Of a stretch of DNA of 64,000 nt, positions 56,869 through 64,000 are shown in pieces. The DNA lies in NCBI GenBank assembly GCA_027475525.1, contig JAMWFC010000044.1:62001-126000 (forward strand), given 5' to 3'. How positions within the stretch are numbered: the stretch's first letter is position 1; every line of letters begins with the position of its first letter. The position numbers and the translations under genes were made by a program. The stretch is from Macrolepiota albuminosa. Its lineage: Eukaryota; Basidiomycota; Agaricomycetes; Agaricales; Agaricaceae. The notes under the pieces were generated by a model. That model did no database searches and had not been told where the DNA came from. It saw only the letters and a program-made list of their open reading frames with translations.

Positions 56869-58970
56869 GACGAGTAGAATTGAGCGAAAAGAAAAGTCAA
56901 CAGGACTAATACACGAATAAAATCTACAAAAGTCGGGGTGAGATGGCCTCTCATGGCTGTGGGCCGACGGCTTACTGTAACTTATTGAACTTGCTGTAGC
57001 AGAGACTTCCTAGCCACCAAGTTCGATAAGGCTGCGGTGAGAGATGAGGGGAGGCCCATCGCTGTGTGGGGTGGATGTCTTACCTTGATTTGCAGAGAAA
57101 AGTTAAAAGAAGACAGACAGATGAAATAAATAAGTGTTTATGCTCTGCAAACCAATCCAATCTGAGCTGAGTGAAGTGAGAGAGCGACTACGCACTCACC
57201 TGTGCTGCTCTAGAATAATTGAAGAGGGATGGCAGCACACAAAAAGAAGTGGAACTTTTTTGGCCTTACTGCTCCTGACTCGGCATCTGCCAAACTATGG
57301 CACCATGCCAGGAATGGCTCAAATCCCTTTTATGATAGAGAATAACGTGAGTTGTTGTGCAGAGGCCTCCGAAAAGGCTCCTTACCCTTGGAACCTGCCT
57401 TTATGCTGATCTCAGACATCCTGAGTAGTGCCCTCTTCTGTCTATCTCCTTTCTCATTAGCCACCCAGGTAAGTGCGTTGTCGCTCTTTTACTTACTCAG
57501 TTGGGTCTCACTATGGGCTTTGCTCATCATTGCAGTGTCTTCTCATCATCTCTTCATATTCACTGCACAATCTGTACATTAGCAGTAAGACCCATCCCAT
57601 CACCACTCCATGAGCCAAGCTCACTTCACATTAGATATTTTGACTGCACACAAAAGTTAAACCTTTTATTTCATTCCAGTGTCGAAATATCTAAAAGTAA
57701 GTATGTGATAGGAAGGTCACGTCAGCCCTTTGCTTACAGATTCTTCATTAGTATTTTACTACTATACTTCTAGTTTTTCATTTGTCAATCCTCCCTCCTC
57801 ATGCTGTAAATTAATAGTAGCCAGCCAGTAGCTTTTGCCTCTGATACTGATACATGTTAGTCACACATTTGCATGACTGGTTTGGTGCTATCACATCAAC
57901 ATTCATACTAACTGCAGAGGCCTGTGACAAGCGCAGTAAATAGTACATTAATTTAAATTGATTTGTACATCACTGTTTGGCATGTTGATGGCCTTTGAAA
58001 TCAATGGAATTTCCTGGGTGCACATGACTCCAGATGCACATGACCAGCATACCAGATGGACCAGGCTTGTCAGAGTTTTTCCTTGACTTAAGACTATTCT
58101 GTTCTTTCATAAATTTCTTGAGAGTTTTCCATATAAGCTTGGCCCAGAGCAATTGGAACAGTGTAATCCCATACAATGATGATTACTCTACTTATGCACT
58201 ACATCATACCTGACATAGCCACTAACTTGGACTAGATAAAACATGGACAGAACATCTGCTTTTTTTTCCCCATGTTTTTGTACCTTCATACTCTTCTTTC
58301 CTATTTGTTCTCTTACCCTGCTGTGTTAGTAAGAAGCTGTCTCTTAATATAATATGGTCTTGTTCTGTTCCTCATGCAACTCAAAACCAGTATGGATTAC
58401 AATTTTTTTTTAAACATTACACTATGTTGTTGTTGCTTGCTGCTCTCTTAGATGGGGATTCTAATAGGAACAGCTGTCAACCTGTCCTGCCAACCCACAC
58501 TATGCTTGTCCTTGGTTACTAGGAGTAAGGCATGACAACTACAGTCACTGTCTCCCTTGACTTTGGCCCTGACATCCTTGAGTAAGCGCTGCCACTGGCT
58601 AAGAGCATTATGCCAGATTGACTGATGCCAAGTGTCTGTGTAAATGTATAGCCTTGAAGTGCAAGTGGCAAGGTGCAGCGAGGTGTCAATAGTGGTGCGA
58701 AGAATAAGTGGTGCCATAAAAAGTGGTCTGAGAGTAATTGGAGTCTGTAGCTGCGAGTTATTAGTGTAAAAATATAAAGAATAAGTGGTGCCATAAAAAG
58801 TGGTCTGAGAGTAATTGGAGTCTGTAGCTGCGAGTTATTAGTGTAAAAATATAAGAAAAATAGCGCTGGAAGTGCTAGAGCATGGCGCTTCTGGTGGTAC
58901 TAGTGGGCCAATGTGAGGTGTGGGTATTGGTGCTATCTGTAGCCAGCCACGATGCAGGCTCATCACTGGC
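56869..58970. other. Repeat-flanked region without a recognised gene
   Basis: About 2.1 kb, AT-rich, with only short unsupported ORFs on both strands. Contains the 77-bp-period duplication 58700-58854. Probably degenerate transposon sequence. Confidence 0.4.
58700..58854. repeat. 77-bp-period tandem duplication in non-coding repeat DNA
   Basis: Period 77, match 78 bp. Confidence 0.96.
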
Positions 58971-59189
58971 TTATATAAGCAGTCTGGAGTGGTGCTGAAG
59001 GGCCCACACTTGTCTGAGTGATAGCTAAAGAACCAGAGCACCTCAAAGGTTGAGAATAGTACTAACAGATAGTGTTGAGAAAGTAGTAACAGCAAAATGA
59101 GAGAATGATAGAAGAAATAAGAAAGTAAATGAAAGGAGAGTGAAGGAATAAAGAGTGGAAGAAGAAAGGAATGAGGAGTCCCCTGACAC
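58971..59189 (+). repeat. LTR fragment of element C, matching the element B LTR end
   Basis: About 219 bp nearly identical to 51761-51978, from a TATA-like GCTTATATAAGCAG through GGAGTCCCCTGACA. The sequence diverges on both sides. Confidence 0.8.
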
Positions 59190-62100
59190 AAAGGCTCAGT
59201 GGTTTCCAGGGAGTGAATCACCTAGGCTAGAGTTTATTGAACACTTCTTATTGAAAGTCTATTGGTAGACAAAGGCTTGGTAGTTCCCAAGGAGTGAACT
59301 ACTTAGGCTGGAGTTTATTGAGAACTTTCTTCTGCCCATCATGATATTTGATATTCTGTGAAGCACCCAATACATCAAGTTTTTATCATCAAGCACCAAT
59401 GTGGATTAGAGGAAACTTTCTAAGACTTTAAGAAAGCCCCAGAACTATCAGTAATACTTACACCAAGTACTACAACATAGAAAAATCAAACCACATCTTC
59501 AGTTGTATCATAAAAACTGCTGTTATCTTGTCAGTAGAAGAGCTTTGTAGTATTGCCCCAGACATTTGCAACCAAGTCAAGATGGCAGTTACTCCATGAT
59601 GATCCTTGGTGACAGTGGTTGCCAAGGTCAATGAACTTGACAATACACTTTCCAGTTTTTCTGTTACTATCAACTCTCCTGGCACTGATGAACTTCCTGC
59701 CAATACCATTGCCAATGCCACCTCTGTGGACCTGGTAGAGACCTATCTTAGGTTGGTAGAACATGGAGAAGACCCAGCAATCTTTACCATTGCTCAGGAA
59801 TCACACACTATTTGATCAGTTTTTTTGTTAACTGTAGACAACAAGCACAAAGTTGAGGCTATTGTGGATAGTAGTTCTCAAATTATTTCCATGGCAGCAG
59901 AAGTCACTAACAATCTTAGTCTCATTTATGATCCTACTGTTATATTAAACATGCAGAGCGCTAATGGCATGGTAGACAGATCCCTAGGCCTCACCAAGAA
60001 TGTTCCTTGTACTCTGGGTGACATCACTTTCTACTTTCAGATACACATTCTACAATTTCCTGCATACAATTTACTTCTCGGCAGACCATTTAATATCTTA
60101 GCGCAATTGGTCGTCAAGACCATTATCAACGACGAGACAACTCTAACGATGAGCAACCCAAATTCTGGAATCTGATGAACTATGCCAATGTTCCCTTGGA
60201 AACAACAAAAAGGTGCCCACACTAAGCCTCTGGAGTTTACCAACCAACATGCCAATGAGCAACTCTACAGGTGTTTTCACAAACCATTGAAGAGGTAATT
60301 GGCAATGATCATGGAGATGTGGTGCTAATGCTTGAATATAACCATCATTCTGGTCTTGTAAATGTTGTGTCTACAATTTTTCTTGATGAAAAAGTTTTAT
60401 TTACCTTATCTGCTACTGACACTAAGCCTTACCAGAAAAACCAAAACATTACTAACTCCTCTCTTACATACTTATACCTTACTGCTTCTGAATTATTTTA
60501 AAATGTTGTATTTATTTAACTACCCTTCCTGGAGCCTTGTCTCCTGCTGTTCTTAGACTTGCTGCTCTCCAGGCTACTTTCCCCCTTTCCACTCCTGTAT
60601 TTAAACAAGCTAATGCTACCAAAAGAAAAGAAGTCCAAGTCAAAAAGGAATACAAGCCCAGTGTCCTTAAAACAAAACTAGTCACCATGCGGTCTCCCAA
60701 GACCTTTTGAATTGAGCGCCAGATCATTGGTGATCCGCTTGCCAACATGCCAACTTTATCACCGAATCTGCCACCCTTTCAGTTCACAGGATATTTTACT
60801 GCCAAATGCCAGCAACAGTTTGCTAAGGAGCATGATACAGGGTTCTTGACCAAAGATGAGTTGGATGTTCTTACCAACCTTGTTACTAAGCAAAACCAAG
60901 CTTTTGCTTGGGAAGACTCAGAATATGGCAGCCTCTGTACAGATTTCTTTTTGCCTGTCATAATTCCAACCATTCTCCATGTGCTATGAACAGAGCACAA
61001 TAGACCATTACCACTAGGAATTGAAGCCAAGGTCTGCCAAATCATTAGAACCAAGATCCAGGCTGGCATCTATGAACCCTCCAACAGCTCTTACCGCTCT
61101 CAATAGTTCTGTGTCCTCAAGAAAAATGGCAACCTGCACATAGTCCACAGCCTCAAACCACTAAACAAGGTTACTATCTAACACTCTGGCATGCTGCCTT
61201 TTTCAGATCATATTGCTGAGTCCTTTGCCAGGTGCATTTGTGGCACCACCCTTGATCTCTACGTTGGCTATGATGAGCGCCTAATACACCCTTCTTCCTA
61301 TGATTTCACCACTTTTCAAACTCCATTTGGCACATTATGCCTAGTTACTTTACTGATGGGCTGGACAAACTCAGTCCCTATATTTCATAATGACATTACT
61401 TTCATTCTTCAACCCAAAATACCACATAATGTCCTTAGCTTCATTAATGATGTTGGCATCAAAGGCCCCAAGGATTGGCAACTTATAAATGGCTTATCAG
61501 TGACCTATTCTGATAATTTCAATATTTGCTTAGTGCTGTGGGAATTCTTCCAGTTACTTAACTGAGTTCTCCAACATATGAAGTATAGTGGTGGGACCTT
61601 TAGTGGCCATAAGCTCCTACTCTGCATGCCAAAGTTTAAAATACTTGGTCACATCTGCACTCCCAAGAGATACATTCCTGATGAGTCTCACCTAATGCTT
61701 CTGGAATGATGAGGTCCTTGCCAAGATCTATCTGAGGTATGCGCCTTTCTTGGCACTGTTGGTATGCTCAGGATATTTGTCAAAAACTTTGCCCATTGCA
61801 CACATGTCCTTAACCAACTCACTTGCGCCAATGAGCTCTTTGAATTTGGGCCAGACCAGATCACTGCTCAGCAAGACTTAGTAAAAGCCCTACAAGATGT
61901 CAAGCCTCTTGTTTCCATTGACTATACCTCTGCTGACCCTGTTATTTTGGCGGTGGATACTTCATATATCACTGTTGGCTACTTCTTGTGTCAATGCCTT
62001 AGTGACAATCAGAAACAGTGATGCTACAATTGCTTTGGGTCTATCCCGCTAAACAACCAGGAATTTTGCTACAGTCAGCCTAAACTAGAGCTTTATTGCC

Positions 62101-63480
62101 TCTTCAAAGCCTTTCGGTTGCTAAAGATATATTTGATTGACATACAAAACCTTATTGTAGAAGTCAATGCTAGGTACATCAAAGGCATGCTGCAAAATCC
62201 TGACATTCAGCCATCTGCTAGTATAAACCAATAGGTAGTTGCTATCCTCATGTTTCACTTTGAGTTAGTACACATCAAGAGCTCTTCTCACGGACCAGAT
62301 GGACTTTTTAGGCAACCATGGCAGCCTGGCGACCTGGCAGCAGATCTACAGGCTGATAGCAATTTTGAGGATTGGATCAACCAATTACATAGTTTTGTAC
62401 ACCTTATACAACAACCAATTCCCTTGTTGTGTTGGCAACAATCTGCTAGCATTCTTTTACATCTCCTTGTTCTTTACCAACTAGAAATTTTTAGTGCACC
62501 CCTCACATTTTATATGGCAAGCATCTTTAACCAAGACTTGCCTTCAGTAAAAATTGTACAAGAACCTCACCTACTGAGAGAAGACAGCAGAAACCTGATA
62601 TATGATGCTATGCCACAATCTGCTAAGGCCAAGATGGAAGACAGTCACCTATTAACAATCTCAAGCGACCAGTAGGCCTTACCAACAAACAATTCACTAC
62701 ATTTATCCAATATGCTACACACTTCTTCTTTACTGACAACCACCTTTGGCAATAAAATTGAGATGGTGCTCACAAACTAGTCATCAAGTAGAAAGGTCGC
62801 TTATGAATCTTGCATGCTATGCATGATAAGCTTGGATATAGAGGTCTGTATGCTATTCGAGCCTCTCTCTTAGAATGATTTTGATGGCCACATACTAGTG
62901 CCGATATTGCTTAATACATCAAGACTTGCCACCTCTGCTAAATTCAACAAATACATCAAGTACTTATCCCACCAACTATTGCAATGCTAGCTCACCTCTT
63001 CAGCAAAATTTATGTTGATACCATGCACATGCCCAAATCTGGTCACTACAAGTATATTATTTAAGGTTGCTGCTCGCTAATCTACTGGCCTGAATTTTGA
63101 ATGCTCCAAAGAGAAAATACAGAGGTGGTTACCAAGTGGCTATTTGAGGATGTCATTTGCTATTGGGGAGCGCTAAGAGAGATTGTTATGGATAACGGTG
63201 CGCCAATTATTAAAGTGCTAACATATTTTGCCAAGAAATACAATATCCATCATATTCAAGTATCTGGTTACAACAAGCGCAAAAATAGCCTAGTAAAGAG
63301 ACCTCACTTTGACGTTTGCCAAGCGCTCTTTAAGGCAGTTGATGGCAACAAATCCTGTTGGAGTGAAGTGACATATTCAGTATTTTAGTCAGAAAGAGTC
63401 ACAATTCATAAGCACATAGGTTGTTCTCCCTACTATGCAGCTACTGGCACCTATCCTTTACTTCTTGCTGACATTATAGA
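59190..63480 (+). pseudogene. Decayed Ty3/gypsy element C (protease to integrase)
   Basis: Plus-strand fragments in collinear order: protease IVDSSSQIISM (near 59856) with LLLGRPFN; the pre-RT linker and NQAFAWEDSEYG near 60895; RT pieces (EPSNSSYRS near 61075, FQTPFGTLCL near 61316, FINDVGIKGP near 61440 in place of the catalytic box); RNase H pieces (PVILAVDTSYITVGYFLCQ; VHIKSSSHGPDGLFR near 62269); and integrase pieces (HDKLGYRGLYAIRASL near 62821, MDNGAPIIKVLTYFAKKYNIHH near 63188, shown in part). Many stops and frameshifts. Same family as element B but more diverged. No gag seen. Confidence 0.83.
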
Positions 63481-64000
63481 AGCAACCCTACCTACAACTG
63501 GTGATAGGACCCCATAAAGGATCAGCGCATCAACGGCAGGCTACGGCAACACGGCACAGGTCCGGGATACCTTAGCGTGCGCTAACTAACCAATTTTGGC
63601 AATATTTGACGGCCACGCACGGCAAGAAGCAGATTTGATCAATGATAGCGCCAATGGCAGACAGAATGACAACTGACAGATGGCATCAGTCACTGACAAC
63701 AGCACTTAGGGAGAAGCCTGATGATCTATCAAAAACTGACGGACAGCTTGGCATTTGACCTTGGCGTCTGACATCGCTTAGCGCCTCAATAAGCCTGATG
63801 ATCTATCAAAAACTGACGGACAGCTTGGCATTTGACCTTGGCGTCTGACATCGCTTAGCGCCTCAATTTGGCACCTGACATTGCTAAGCATTTGGACAGA
63901 CAGAAGGGTGATGGACTGATGGTTTAGTTTCGCAATCTGCTGTCTGGCGTCGCTAAGGTTCTTGAATGGACAGTAGGGATCTGAAACCGTTGGAGCTACC
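63481..64000. other. Right edge, non-coding repetitive sequence
   Basis: Past the element C integrase. Contains loosely repeated words (CTTGGCATTTGACCTTGGCG, GACATCGCTTAGCGCCTCAA) partly explained by the duplication below. No gene seen. Confidence 0.4.
63714..63867. repeat. 77-bp tandem duplication near the right edge
   Basis: 63714-63790 equals 63791-63867; period 77. Confidence 0.97.

Noticed and set aside
39120..63867. 77-bp duplications as biological minisatellites or a CRISPR-like array
   Set aside because: Each site has only two copies of an unrelated sequence with no spacers. Only the period is shared, which suits a technical cause.

Overview
The window looks like nuclear DNA of an agaricomycete (mushroom-forming basidiomycete). 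Genes are split by many short introns of about 45-70 nt with GT-AG ends, one long ORF carries a DUF6535 domain known from these fungi, and the right half is packed with LINE and Ty3/gypsy elements of the kinds found there. I cannot name a species. Exon coordinates below were worked out by hand from splice signals and protein-family conservation. For the main genes the exon lengths sum to whole codons.

The left half (about 1-29.7 kb) is gene-dense host DNA. In order: a possible structured RNA region; PIN4-type parvulin (-); RLI1/ABCE1 (+); a large three-LIM-domain protein (-); MOB2 (+); a broken, partly inverted copy of the LIM gene 3' end (-); phosphopantothenoylcysteine decarboxylase (-); SEC20 SNARE (+); an unclear, possibly decaying gene (+); a DUF6535 membrane protein (-); a glyoxylate/hydroxypyruvate reductase-type dehydrogenase (+); alpha-COP (-); a small unknown protein with a GC-AG intron (+); an XPG/FEN1-family nuclease (+); and an unknown acidic protein (+). 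Two genes, SEC20 and alpha-COP, act in Golgi-ER retrograde transport, but nothing suggests a co-regulated cluster. Three divergent pairs share start-to-start gaps of 170-173 bp.

The right half (about 29.9-64 kb) is a nest of transposable elements. An old LINE 3' remnant (-) is followed by a LINE (+) flanked by an 18-bp target duplication. A GC-rich chromodomain Ty3/gypsy element is inserted in the LINE's second ORF, with 870/868-bp LTRs and a 5-bp GAGAT target duplication. Removing the element and one GAGAT puts the two ORF2 halves back in one frame. Further right lie two related, damaged Ty3/gypsy elements (B and C).

Two things deserve attention. First, the chromodomain element carries, antisense and downstream of pol, a spliced gene whose product has a CX2CX6CX15CX2CX6C motif close to the fungal Zn2Cys6 binuclear cluster, followed by a likely coiled coil. 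Its pol also has two retropepsin-like units in a row. Second, fourteen direct tandem duplications in the repeat half all have a period of exactly 77 bp and all shift reading frame. I read these as unmerged assembly overlaps, so the frameshifts they cause should not be taken as decay.
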